Assembly (NCBI GenBank): GCA_963971575.1
Contig: OZ020611.1
Coordinates: forward strand, 182,232,535-182,296,534
Direction of reading: 5' to 3'
Origin: Liopterus haemorrhoidalis
Lineage: Eukaryota; Arthropoda; Insecta; Coleoptera; Dytiscidae
DNA: 64,000 bases
Shown here: one piece after another, positions 53,191 to 63,426 of the stretch
Position numbering within the stretch: the first letter of the stretch is position 1
Layout: every line of letters starts with the position of its first letter
Made by a program: the position numbers and the translations under genes
Notes under the pieces: generated by a model
Databases searched by the model: none
Told to the model about the DNA's origin: nothing
What the model saw: only the letters and a program-made list of their open reading frames with translations

Positions 53191-55742
53191 CAGGGCTTCT
53201 TAAACTGTGGGTCCCGACCCCCCGGGGGGTCGCGAAGCTACTGAAGGGGGGTCGCAAAGATCTGCTACTTTTGGGTAAAATAAATTTTTGGAAGTAGTTA
53301 ACACGCTACACACAAACTATAAATATAAATAAAAATCAAATACTCGGTAATATAAAATTGTACATTATAGCTAGGCACCGGCTATCTTATAGTAATAAAA
53401 GGTAATAAAATACTATTGTAGTTTTATTATAGCTATTTTCCGCCTGGTCGGAACTAAGATTGCCGGGGCCTTATTATAGTATTTATATGAACTGCAGCAA
53501 TAATATATTTATTTTTCTGTTTGTACTTCAGTTCTGCATTGTCTCTCTAGTGATACGTGTGTATTTGCTGTGATGTTTGTGGTTGGTGTTATTAGTTATT
53601 ACATTATTAGAAGTTCACAATAATTCAAATCGTATTAAATAACATTTTCTTTAATTATTTATCATTTTTTAACCATCATGGATAAATGGCTAAATAAAAA
53701 TCGGGCTGACAAGACTGCCATGCCGTCACAACCGACTTGCAGTACTTCAAATCCGATTTCTACCATAACAAAAAAAAAGAAAATATGACGAATCATATTT
53801 GCAGTATGGGTTTACATGCAATTCTTACAACGATAACGAACAACCTGTGTGCTTAATTTGTAGAGAAGTTTTGGCTGCAGAAAACATGAAACCGTCAAAA
53901 TTACAACAACATTTGAATACTAAACATGCAACGTTATCAAAAAAACCAAATGAATATTTTGAGCGTCTTCTGCAAACATCAAATAAAGAAAAGGCAACTT
54001 TTGAGAAATATGTTACTTTGAATGATAAATATTTATCGGCATCGTATGAAGTTTCATATTTGATAGCGAAAACGAAGAAACCATTTATTATTGGAGAGCA
54101 ACTTCTACTACCTGCAGCTATAAGAATGTCCGAAATTATTCATGGAACACAGTATGCTGCTGAATTTCGTAAAATTCCATTATCGAATGACACTGTGTCC
54201 AAAAGAATTTCGGACATTAGCAATGATCAATTTCAACAGCTTCTTATGAGGCTTAAGGATAGCTCAAAGTTCGCAATTCAACTGGATGAGTCGACAGACA
54301 TATCCAAAATGGCACAGTTGTTACTGTATGTAAGATATATTTATGAGGGAAGCATTCATGAAGATTTACTGTTTTGTCGCCCCCTGGAAGGCCATACTCG
54401 TGGAAAAGATATATATAAAAAAGTAAACGAGTTTTTTACAAACGAAGGATTGAATTGGAAAAATTGCGTTGGAGTGTGCACAGACGGTGCTGAATCAATG
54501 ACCGGACAGGATCTTGGATTTACAGCATTTGTTAAAGCTGGTGGAAATGAACATATTACTTTTACACACTCTATGATTCACCGAGAGGCACTTGTTGCTA
54601 AAAAACTTGCACCAGAATTAAATACGGTGTTTTTTGATGCAGTCAAAATCATTAACTTTATTAAAAGTCGAGCACTTAATAGTCGATTGTTTACAAAATT
54701 GTGACATGGATTCCGATCATACAAGTTTATTGCTACATGCTGAAGTTAGGTGGCTATCAAGAGGTCGAAGTTTGAAACGATTATTAACTTTAAAAGATGA
54801 AGTTCTTATATTTTTAACAGAGCAAAATTCCAATTTGGCCGATTATTTTCATGATAATTTATGGCTTCTCAAACTATGTAATTTGTCAGATATTTTTGAT
54901 AAACGTAAATATATTTATGCTAAAATATAAAATTGAGACCTTCGTTAAAAAAATTATTATATGGAAGAACAGAGTGGAAAGTGGATCGCTAGAAATGTTT
55001 CCATTTACAGACGAACATATAATTGACAAAGATATTCCAAAAAATTATATTATAAAACTTATAATTAATCATTTGAAGGATCTGGAAGTTCACATACAAA
55101 AGTATTTTCCTAGTGATGTCGATAAACAATATTGGATTTGCAACCCATTTGCAATCACAATGCAAGAAATTAATTTCTTGTGTTTAAAAGCACAAGAAGA
55201 ATTAGCAGAACTATCAAGTGATACAAGCTTGCGACTCCATTACATACATGAATTTTGGATAGAAATCAAATCAGAATATCCACTACTATCGGAAATGGCA
55301 CTAAACATATTACTACCATTTTGTTCAACGTATTTATGCGAATCAGCCTTTTCCACCTTAACATACATAAAATCAAGATATCGTTCAACTTTAATAAACG
55401 TTGAAAATATATTACGACCTGCACTAACTGAAATTGAGCCTAGATTTAATTATTTATGTAAAAATAAACAAGCTCATCCGGCACATTAATATTGTTTGAT
55501 ATTAATAATATTTGAATGTTGTTATATTTAAGAAAAAAAAAATGTATTTCTTCTATTAAATATATATTTGAAAAGAATGGGTTCGTATTATTTATCCCTT
55601 ACGTTATTGACATTGTAGAATCTACAATGTCGCGATATTACACCTATATCTACGGTCAATATTAATTTCAATACGTGGTGGGTCGTTTAAAATTTCCTAG
55701 GCTTGAAGGGGGTCGCTATATAAAAAAGTTTAAGAAGCCCTG
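53191..55742 (+). mobile_element. hAT transposon (2552 bp), recently inserted
   Basis: Ends CAGGGCTTCTTAAACTGTG and, reverse complemented, CAGGGCTTCTTAAACTTTT. Perfect 8-bp duplication CTATATAC (53183-53190, 55743-55750). Subterminal gggggtcgc motifs occur on both sides. It encodes a ZBED-like transposase with frame breaks. Confidence 0.95.
53678..55489 (+). pseudogene. hAT transposase, ZBED5/SCAND3-like, frameshifted
   Basis: ATG at 53678 (MDKWLNKNRAD). Order: a lysine-rich linker; a BED-type finger (CLICREVL … LQQHLNTKH); the catalytic-domain phrases LDESTDISK and VCTDGAESMTG; LHAEVRWLSRG; WKNRVESGSLEMFP; and the C-terminal hAT dimerisation segment FCSTYLCESAFSTLTYIKSR. Three breaks: a slip in the A-run near 53770, a one-base loss at the TGA 54702-54704 (…RLFTKL then CDMDSD in another frame), and a frame change with a small deletion near 54895-54930. 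The rest is open, so decay is light, consistent with the intact target duplication. It would excise and insert the element if intact. Confidence 0.9.
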
Positions 55743-56137
55743 CTATATACCAATATTTGTTAGAACTTTGGTTAGCTGTTCTCTCCATCTCTTGTGAGGT
55801 CTTCCCACTGGTCAACGAGTATTCAATCTTCTCTCACTTTACTTCCTAACCGTTCTCCGTCATCCTCATCACGTGTCCTATACACTGTAATCGTCTACGT
55901 CTCAGTTCTTGTGTGATACTCGGCCTTGAGTACAGTTCTCGGCTATCTTTGTTCTTAAGTACGAGCCGTACTATACCTTGGTATAACCTGATAATAATAT
56001 TTATTAATCCTTTAAATACAGGACTGCATGTAGGATATGTCAGTACATGAATTTATAATTTTACACAGATTTTGATTAGTAAAACAAGTTATACAATTGA
56101 TTAAACAATAAAATCATACTAATTAATTTACCCAAAA

Positions 56138-56647
56138 TCAATATTCCCCATTGGCATGACTACACCAGTCCTTACAAAATTTTAAGAATTCATTCATTGA
56201 GTATACACAATGCTCTATAAGAAATACCTTAATCTTCCACTTAAATACAGCAAACTGCGTTTCATTTCTGACATGGAATGGCAGTGAATTAAATACTAAG
56301 TTTTTGGTGATTTTTTTGTCAGTTCCAGCATGTTTGCTGGAGTTCTAAAACAATCTTTTCCTCTAGTGTTATTTGAATGCTGGTTCAAATGGCGAGCAAA
56401 GTATATTTGATTTTTAATTACATAGATCGATGAACTCTAAGATGTAAATACCAGGAACTGCTAATAATTTGTATTTTACAAAAAGAGGTCTGCATGATTC
56501 AGTGAGTCTTTTGTTTGCTATACAACGTATTATTCTTTTCTGGGAAATAAATTTGTCATCTGCCATAGTTGATGATCCCCAGAAGCATATTCCATACTTT
56601 AAGCCTACTATAAAATTGTGCATAATAAAATTTAATAATGGTCTCAT
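56138..56647 (-). pseudogene. LINE reverse-transcriptase ORF, C-terminal fragment
   Basis: Minus-strand phrases YGICFWGSST, QKRIIRCIANKRLTESCRPL and YILEF are followed, after frame breaks and stops, by NSLPFHVRNETQFAVFKWKI and YSMNEFLKF. This is the typical end of Jockey/CR1-type ORF2 proteins. The upstream RT is absent: a 5'-truncated LINE copy. Confidence 0.75.
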
Positions 56648-56680
56648 GACCCATGATCAAAAGTCCCATTCAATCGTTAA

Positions 56681-57392
56681 GCGGGTAGACCATAGTAGAA
56701 TTTTCAAAAAATCGATTTTTTTTTTGCTTTAATCTATACCTTATCATCATAGAAATCACGTGGCAAAGTGTCATATAATGAAAAAACTTCTAAGTGTTAA
56801 AAATTTTAAAAGTAGCGCGGCGCCTTTCACTCTTTCACTTAAGTTCTTTAAACTTTAAACGCATTTTTCTCGAAATAACGTTTTTCAAACTGGCCGTAAA
56901 GATATCTCAAACAATTTTTGTTTGATTAACTTGAAATTTTTACAGCATATTCACAACTAGTGTCTGCTTGGAAGTACGTAGGATTTTGTTTTTTATATTG
57001 AATATTTCAATTGTTATTAACAATTTTCGAACGTTTTTTTCTGATTTTTTTTTTCACTTTTGTTTCAATATGACGTCATTTTTGCAAAAATCAATTTTTA
57101 AAAAAAATCCTACGTACTTCTCAAGCTGTTATGATGCTTTATCGAAATATTCTTGGCTGATGCTTATAATTTTAAAATTTCAGGAGAAAACCTTACGGCC
57201 GCGCAGCTAAGAAAAAAAAAAGCGTCTCTGGAGAACGCTGGGGAGCCGCCATTTTGTTATTTAAAATTCTAAAAGAATGTCAAATACCTATAGAATAAAG
57301 AACTTTTTACCGAATTTCGATATCTTGTTTGGTTTTTTAGAAAAAAAAATCCAAAAAATGACTTTTTTTTGCCTCTACTGTGGTCTACCCCC
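56681..57392. mobile_element. TTAA-target TIR element, GGGTAGACC type (712 bp)
   Basis: Ends GCGGGTAGACCATAGTAG and, reverse complemented, GGGGGTAGACCACAGTAG, each next to TTAA (56677-56680, 57393-57396). Non-coding interior with one GC-richer island (57195-57260). Confidence 0.8.
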
Positions 57393-57531
57393 TTAAGTTA
57401 CTAGATTTCAAAATATGGTTCCGTTTAAACCAAAGAAACGGACTAAAATCATTTGCTATGTATTTTTTAGGAACGTGTCTGGAGCGCTAACCGAAGTATT
57501 ACTATATAGTATAAAAAATATATAGAAGTTT

Positions 57532-58657
57532 AATTGGACCGTTTATTTTGAAAGTGGTGTAAGTCCATTTTCTCTTGTTTCGAGAAAATTAAAGGTTAGC
57601 ATATCTGTTAATTAAAAAATTTAGGCAAATTATATGAAGTCTGGCAATGTTTCTACTGTTTTATCAATATTGAATTTGATTATATAAATTTGTTTTAGGC
57701 GAATTAGACTATAATAATATGTATTTATAGGCTGTAAATGGACTTACACCACTTTCAAAATTAGACAATTGTAAAAATCGTTTAATTTCAATTTTGAAAA
57801 ATGAAATATCACTTAAAATATACTTCATTTTAATACCAATTTTGTTTATAAATACGCATGACATGACATAAAATAGTAGTATTTTTAATTTTAGGCGATA
57901 ATTACACCGTCAAAATTACAAGATCTTGATAGTATTTACTTATGCTCTGCATGTGGCAGTGTTTCGAAATATGCATGATGCACCGGAGGTATATAAGGCA
58001 ATAACTGCTTGATGTCTTTATATTTTTCCTAAGTAATAGGCCTGGCATTTTGGTACAAAGGCGTCAGAGCGATTTTCTCAAATTTTAGCGGCCTTCCAGG
58101 ACGTGTAGGTCATAAATTTACAGTTTTAAATTCTTTGTCCTTCATCGATGTTTTATATAAAATAGTGTATGGTGCACTTCTAAGAAACCTCATCCAACAT
58201 ATTTGCAACCAATTTACCTGTTCTCCATTAGTATTTTTTCTTATCTGTTTTTTAATAACATTTTGAAGATTTTTTATTGAAAAAAAATTCTCTCGTTTCA
58301 TTTCATGTAAAATGAATTTGTCATGTTTTCTACATTGTGTTATTACATCAAAATAATCTTGTGGTGTATACAGAAAATTCTTTTTTCGCAATGCCATTTC
58401 TATAATTCCAAAATCTGCATCGTTCGGAAGGTATGACCTACCTCTGACAATTGGACTTACACTACTTTCATAATCGATGATAATGCAATTTCATTTACCG
58501 ACCGATTTTAAGTTGTACAAAACATGGGAATTTTTTAAGAAATTCAACACGGACTAGTTATACATAAAAAAATTACATTAAATTAAGCATGAATTACGTA
58601 ATTTATCATTTTTTTCAAAAATGGACTTACACCACTTTCAAAATAAACGGTCCAATT
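57532..58657 (-). mobile_element. Unclassified TIR element (1126 bp) with subterminal repeats and a decayed ORF
   Basis: The ends are inverted over about 40 bp: AATTGGACCGTTTATTTTGA … and … tcaaaataaacggtccaatt. The word tggacttacaccactttca recurs at both ends and twice internally (about 57738, 58442), probably a binding site. The minus strand carries a decayed protein-coding stretch. Confidence 0.75.
57938..58397 (-). pseudogene. Decayed ORF of an unclassified arthropod transposon protein
   Basis: Minus-strand frame from the ATG at 58395-58397 (MALRKKNFLYTPQDYFDVIT) through VNWLQICWMRF to a TGA after FKTVNL. In the same frame it continues PGRPLKFEKIALTPLY, ARPIT-stop, then KQLLPYIPPVHHAYFETLP. 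The phrase LLPYIPPVHH and its surroundings look like a family I have seen only as uncharacterised, repeated proteins in insects. Not an enzyme family I can name. Two in-frame stops show decay. Confidence 0.55.
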
Positions 58658-58792
58658 TTTAAATATAAAAAAGGCGAGGGCTGTGTCGAAGCCACAGCTG
58701 GAGGTTTTTTAGCGTAGAATACGTCACCTGGCTGTTGTAAATGAGTGAATGCTAGTGAACAAAGTTTGGGTTTCGAAAGAATTATTTTTTTA

Positions 58793-59059
58793 GGCTGTTT
58801 AAGTTTTCTCGCAAATATTAGTAGAGATATCGATAGGTTTAGCATAGACGAAACAATTGACACCTACAAGGTCCCGGTCCCGAATTATATTAATTTTAAT
58901 GCGTACGCCGATTTAACCACAAAACGACGCACGAGCTCGCTTCTGCGTCATCTGACCTTCAACGTTATATCGGTCGACTTTTTGGACCTTCCTCTTTTCA
59001 ACTCAGTTATTATATTGTTGCTAGCTTTTATAGTTTTGAAATTATTGAAGGAAGTCTAA
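58793..59059 (+). CDS. Possible 3' exon or small protein with C-terminal hydrophobic helix
   Basis: An acceptor-like ttattttttttag precedes an open frame of about 88 codons ending TAA 59057-59059. The middle is less AT-rich than its surroundings and includes YKVPVPNYINFNAYADL and SSLLRHLTFNVISVDF. It ends in a hydrophobic stretch (SVIILLLAFIVLKLL). There is no family I recognise. It could be the last exon of a gene whose other exons are elsewhere, or a chance frame in a repeat. Confidence 0.3.
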   Translation, partial: GCLSFLANISRDIDRFSIDETIDTYKVPVPNYINFNAYADLTTKRRTSSLLRHLTFNVISVDFLDLPLFNSVIILLLAFIVLKLLKEV

Positions 59060-59209
59060 TGTACACTTTTTTGGGACACACGGATTTTTACCTAGGGACC
59101 CAGTACAGGAACGAAACGATAGACGTATTCTACGTCAAAAAGATAGCTGCAAGAAAGGGAATATTATCAACAAATAATTCGTTCAAATCACAATTTTAAA
59201 GTAACTATA

Positions 59210-59215
59210 TTTATT
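59210..59215 (-). terminator. Polyadenylation signal of prohibitin-1
   Basis: AATAAA on the minus strand (tttatt on +), about 97 bases after the prohibitin stop codon, in AT-rich 3' UTR-like sequence. Confidence 0.6.
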
Positions 59216-59311
59216 AACATTCATTCTGTACATAAGTAAAAATTGTACATTCTTCCTATAAAAAAAAAATTACATATAATCAATTCGTACACCAACTTCC
59301 ATATCAACAAA

Positions 59312-59686
59312 TTAATTTGTAGGTACGTTCAACAATAAATTCTGTCCACTTGGTAAATAGGCAACTTGTCTCGACTTGCTTAGTTGGTAGGCGATATCTT
59401 CAGCTGCTTCAATACGTCTAAGTTCTACAAGACCATCACCGGAATCACCGAAAGATTTGGCTAATAAAAGAGCAGCTTGTGCATCACCCTCAGCTGAAAT
59501 AACTGTGGCTTTCTTTTGTTGTTCAGCTTTTTCTACCAAGAATCTGGCTTTTTCAGCTTCCTGTTGGGCAACTTGCTTCAATTCTACAGCTTGTGTGAAC
59601 TCTTTTCCGAAAGTTAAGTGAGTGATTGAAATATCATCAAGAATTACTCCGAACTGTGCAGCTCTTTCTGTCAAATCTTCAGATAC
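59312..59686 (-). CDS. Phb1: Prohibitin-1, last coding exon
   Basis: Encodes the C-terminal 124 residues of prohibitin-1: [85 protein letters not shown] and a terminal VPTN. The stop is at 59312-59314. A 3' splice site (attttttag on the minus strand) at 59687-59688 opens the exon in phase 0. Prohibitin-1 pairs with prohibitin-2 in ring complexes of the mitochondrial inner membrane that stabilise proteins and cristae. The visible part is the end of the SPFH domain plus the coiled-coil region; the N-terminal half is not found to the right of it, so the preceding intron is at least 4.3 kb. No frame damage: a functional gene, not a pseudogene (it retains its intron). Confidence 0.93.
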   Translation of the reverse strand, partial: VSEDLTERAAQFGVILDDISITHLTFGKEFTQAVELKQVAQQEAEKARFLVEKAEQQKKATVISAEGDAQAALLLAKSFGDSGDGLVELRRIEAAEDIAYQLSKSRQVAYLPSGQNLLLNVPTN

Positions 59687-60177
59687 CTAAAAAATAATTT
59701 TAATTGCTAAAATCCCAAATGACTAATAAATTTGTGTTGCTTAAAAGTTAAAAACCTAAATCATATAAAAATATTGTAAAATTTTTTATTATAAGTTTTT
59801 TTTTTGTTAGCCGTTTGGCATTTTATCTTCCACTATACTTTCAAGCTCTCGAGACAAATACACCAGTCCGTTGATCTAAATCAGCGATCGGGGAACCGGG
59901 GTAAATTACCCCAAATGGGGTAAAAATGAAATTTTTGGGGGTAATAAGGAAATTTTTTCAATTTGCTATTTTATAAAAAACCACAGTACAGTACTAAATG
60001 TCCCAATTACACTGTGGCTCACAAACATCCATGACCTGACCCAGTGGCGTACGCCAGTGGGGGGATTAGGGGGATAACCCCCCCCCCCGAAAGTTCGAAA
60101 AGTACAGGCTCGTGAAGCAGGAGCGCTACATCTACGCTACCAAGATAAAAGTTTATGAAAATTATGAAGTTTTAAGG

Positions 60178-60573
60178 CAGTGGTTCCCAACCGGATGTGC
60201 CGACACCCCCAGGGTTGCGGGAAAGCATTTTGAGGGGTGCGAGACGGTTTATAGAAATTTATAGAATTTATATAAAAAATCTAGTTTATTTCAATTTTAA
60301 ATTTGAGAAATAATAAAAAATTATTTTTCAATAAGTATATTTTCTTTTTAATTTTATTAAGGTTAAGAACCGCTGAATGCTACATCAATTAATTTGATTA
60401 ATTTTAAAGAAATATTCATGCGATTTCCTTTTTTTTGCTCTTCACTTTTTATTTTGATCAATTTGACATATATGACTCAACTGAAAAAATCTGAACACAT
60501 TTTTTATGGGGATGCGGGAGCTTATTTTCACATTCAAAGGGATGCTCACCACAAAAAAGGTTGGGAACCACTG
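60178..60573. mobile_element. hAT MITE, CAGTGGTTCCCAACC type (396 bp)
   Basis: CAGTGGTTCCCAACC at the left and ggttgggaaccactg at the right, a classic hAT terminus. Flanking tttaagg and tttacgg differ by one base. Next to it (60052-60100) lies a fragment with cagtggcgtacgcc and a C-run. Confidence 0.85.
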
Positions 60574-60649
60574 TTTACGGCATAAAAAGATACTTTAACC
60601 TGCGAAAATATTTTCTATTTTATAAACGTGTAAGAGGTGAGGACCTTTT

Positions 60650-61680
60650 TTAGGGTTTTGTAGGTATGACCAAAAAACCCTTATACCGTCTGTCTGTCTG
60701 TCTGTACGGTAAAAATTGTAGCCAAACGGCTAAACCTAGAGAGTTGAAATTTGGCATGCTTATACAACTCTTTGACCCGCACATAGTAAAAATACTAAAA
60801 CATCTAAAAAACATATCCCTCTAAAAATATAAACAAATATGTGCTCATCGAAAAAAAAAAATATTTTTTTTTAAATTCTGAGTAGGGTATCAAATGAAAG
60901 CCCTTAGTACGTGGATTAACGATCAAAATTTTGTTTTTGCAAAATAAATTATTTTGATGCGATTTTTGCCAAAATTGTGCAAAAAAATTTTTGTCTCACA
61001 TCCTGTAGCCCAGATGGTTTAAACTAAAAATCTGAAAAAATTCTAAGTAATGTACATTGGTGTGAACCGGAATAGTACAACAGGAATTTTTGATCAGATT
61101 ATGTTTTCGGAAAATAATGCATTTTTTGTGTTTTTAACTAAAATATGTTAACTATTTAATACGTTGTGTAACATACGGGATCCGTAGCTCTCGTGGCGTG
61201 GTTGGATTTGTCGTGCGCTTAATAATACAAGTTAACTTGCAAACTAGGGTTCGAATCCTGTTGATTTTATTTTTTGTTTTTTTTTTTGCATTTTTATTTT
61301 GTTTAAATTATTTTGTTAAAATTCTAGTTATATTTGGTAAATGTTGCATTTAATTTTTAAAAGCGTAAATTTAATAACCAGTGGAAAGTGTTGAAATTAT
61401 AATTTAATTCTATGTTTGACGAAATCAAAGGGCGGGACTTATAATGTAAGCAACCAATGGAAGCCATAGGTGCAATTTTCAAAATCTTAATGAACTTTGC
61501 TATATAAAAAAAATACTGCATATATTTAGAAACTCAAATAATGGTATTAGGCATTCGAATTAAAATTCATAAAAAAATATTTTGACATAAAATTTGTTTT
61601 GGCATCCCAAATAATCATCGTTCAGTTACTAAATAACTGCAAAACACAGAAATGTGTGAAAATTCACACTTCACATCAAT
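60650..61680 (-). repeat. About 1-kb TIR element family, copy C
   Basis: Reverse complement of copy A (2570-3630) along its length: agggttttgtaggtatgacc, (gtct)n, gagagttgaaatttggcatg, ccagatggtttaaactaaaa, a tRNA-like cassette, T-run, ggtattaggcattcgaatta, and the terminal palindrome gtgtgaaaattcacac then ttcacatcaa. Confidence 0.75.
61186..61262 (+). other. tRNA-like cassette inside repeat copy C
   Basis: gctctcgtggcgtggttgg (A-box-like) and gggttcgaatcctg (canonical B box) are about 50 bases apart, followed by a T-run. Relative to the element it has the same orientation and position as the cassettes in copies A and B, but a different sequence. Confidence 0.5.
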
Positions 61681-61684
61681 TTTT

Positions 61685-61795
61685 TTTGTTTTTGCTCATC
61701 ATTTAGATTTTGGGAGGTGAGGACCTTTTTTTTGCTCGTCATTTGGATTTAGAGAGGTGAAGACTTTTTTTTTTCTATTTTGCTTGTCAATTTTT
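61685..61795. repeat. 39-bp minisatellite, inverted units
   Basis: Two to three units of ttttgctc(a/g)tcatttagatttgggaggtgagga type, next to copy C and before the right end of the enclosing hAT-like element. A single partial unit (gaggtgaggacctttttta) lies on the other side of copy C at about 60636. Confidence 0.75.
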
Positions 61796-62252
61796 TTTTT
61801 TACAAGTCAATGGGGTAACGTCGGTGTAAAGATATATCTTTGGGTAATGGGTAAAAATCCCCGACCCCTGATCTAAATAATAACGTTTAAAGTTTCGTAA
61901 AAATTAAATATATAATCTAAAATTTGTTGGAGAGGTATTGAAAAAATTATGGGATTTATTGCAAAACATAATTTCTTTGACTTAAATGCACTGAATAAAA
62001 AGACTAAAGGAAGGAAGCTATATGAATTTTTACATACACAATTTTCTGATGGAAATTATGCCATTCCAACTACCACAATGGCAGCCAAAATTTTGTTGTT
62101 TTCGTATTAAAAAGTGATTATTGATATTTATTTTGATAATTTAAAGTATATTCATAATTTATAAATTATAAATAAAAGACAGGGCTAAAATAGTTTTTAG
62201 TTATTTTATAATGCAATTACGCATTAAACCTGAAATTTGGCATCTTGTCAAA

Positions 62253-62323
62253 ATGGTTAGCTGTACTGCATGTGGACGATCAAGAACACAAATTGCCAAG
62301 ACTAAAGGAATAACTTTCCATTC
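62253..62323 (+). CDS. First exon of a THAP-domain protein
   Basis: ATG GTT AGC TGT … encodes MVSCTACGRSRTQIAKTKGI then TFHS and ends TC|GTAAGT (consensus donor, phase 2). This is the beginning of a THAP (C2CH zinc finger) DNA-binding domain, which normally reads M…C…GC…R…K…G(I/V)(S/T)FH.FP. The exon break after FH is common in THAP genes. No matching second exon (with the AVPxxF and final C/H residues) is recognised in the remaining 1.7 kb, so the gene is partial or broken. Confidence 0.6.
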
Positions 62324-62779
62324 GTAAGTATTTTCTATTCATATTATGTAATTGAATTAATGAGATTTTGATACACGTTACTTATGGACAATGGGGTACT
62401 GTCATAATTTTCTACTATAAGTTCTGTATGTATTTATTTACTTGCGTGTATCATTAATTTTATAATATTAAATTACAGATGCATAATAGTGTTTTATTGA
62501 TTGTTTGTATCTCTTATCTTTAGCTACTTTTGAAAATATCAAGATTGGTATTTTTTCTTTTTGTACCGATAACAATTATTTTAATAAATTGCCCTACGCC
62601 ACTGTACAGCCGAGAACTATTGTCCGCCATTTTGAAATACCATCCTGGTCTATCCAATTAGCATGTAAGCCTCATTACTTTAGTCTTTTTATTCAATGCT
62701 TAAATGGCAGCAACCAATTATTTTGAGATTTCATAACTTAGATTGTATAAAAATTTTACATACAGTAGAATATATGTTT

Positions 62780-62846
62780 ACCAGGGGCAAACACATCGGT
62801 GGAAAGAGTATTTTCGCTCATTAATATGGACCAGAGAAAATAGTAT
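62780..62846 (+). pseudogene. hAT transposase C-terminal remnant
   Basis: After an acceptor-like tatgtttaccag, the frame reads GANTSVERVFSLINMDQ, the conserved start of the hAT dimerisation domain (…N…ER.FS). It hits TAG where the MITE at 62835 begins. Only this fragment is visible. Confidence 0.6.
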
Positions 62847-62981
62847 ATTATGTTACTAGGAGTAGAACGCGCTCTTTTTTGTGCTGAGCTCAAATGTTGC
62901 TGCCGAGGCACAGCCGAGGCTTGCATATTGAGCGAAGCACAAAAAAGGCGTTCTACTCCGAGTGACATATACTATTTTTTC
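62835..62981. mobile_element. MITE with about 45-bp inverted ends (147 bp)
   Basis: gaaaatagtatattatgtta…ggagtagaacgcg…ttttttgtgct is mirrored by agcacaaaaaa…cgttctactcc…tgacatatactatttttt. The centre is GC-rich (gccgaggcacagccgaggc). It interrupts the hAT remnant. Confidence 0.75.
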
Positions 62982-63426
62982 TTCAAGCGTAGGTATTAAA
63001 AATTTGCAACCATAAATACTTATGACTTTATAGTTTCAGATGCTATTGCTGCTAATTCCGGCGGTGTACATTGAATTGGTTGAGACATTTTTTAATTTTT
63101 GATCTTTATATTGTGTATTTTGTAACTAATCACAGAATGATCACAAAATAATAATAAAGTAACTCAATAATAACGTAACTAACTTTTGAATTCACTACAA
63201 ACCACGCTACAAACATATTAAATTGACAGATATTTTGTTTATGGCGACTGCTGCAATCAGTGCCATCTGTTGATAACTATATGAACTATTTACTAGTATA
63301 AAAATGTGAACATTTTTATACTAGTAAAAAAATGTATCATTTCTACCGAATGTATTGAACAATGTAATGTTAGCATTATAATCCGCTTGAAGAAAAACAC
63401 AATTATTAATTTTAACATTGAAGTCA

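Larger units (their letters stand above)
59882..61870. mobile_element. hAT-like element (1989 bp) filled by later insertions
   Basis: The left end CAGCGATCGGGGAACC and the right end, reverse complemented CAGGGGTCGGGGATTTTT, are flanked by a perfect 8-bp duplication ATCTAAAT (59874-59881, 61871-61878). Inside are another hAT MITE (60178-60573), 1-kb family copy C and minisatellite units. It sits in the prohibitin intron. Confidence 0.8.

Noticed and set aside
61186..61262. Genuine tRNA gene in repeat copy C
   Set aside because: The acceptor and anticodon stems do not pair convincingly, and it sits inside a repeated element at the same place as other degenerate tRNA-like segments.
62505..62726. 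73-codon plus-strand frame after the THAP exon
   Set aside because: No THAP second-exon residues (AVPxxF, C/H pair) and no domain; codon use looks random.
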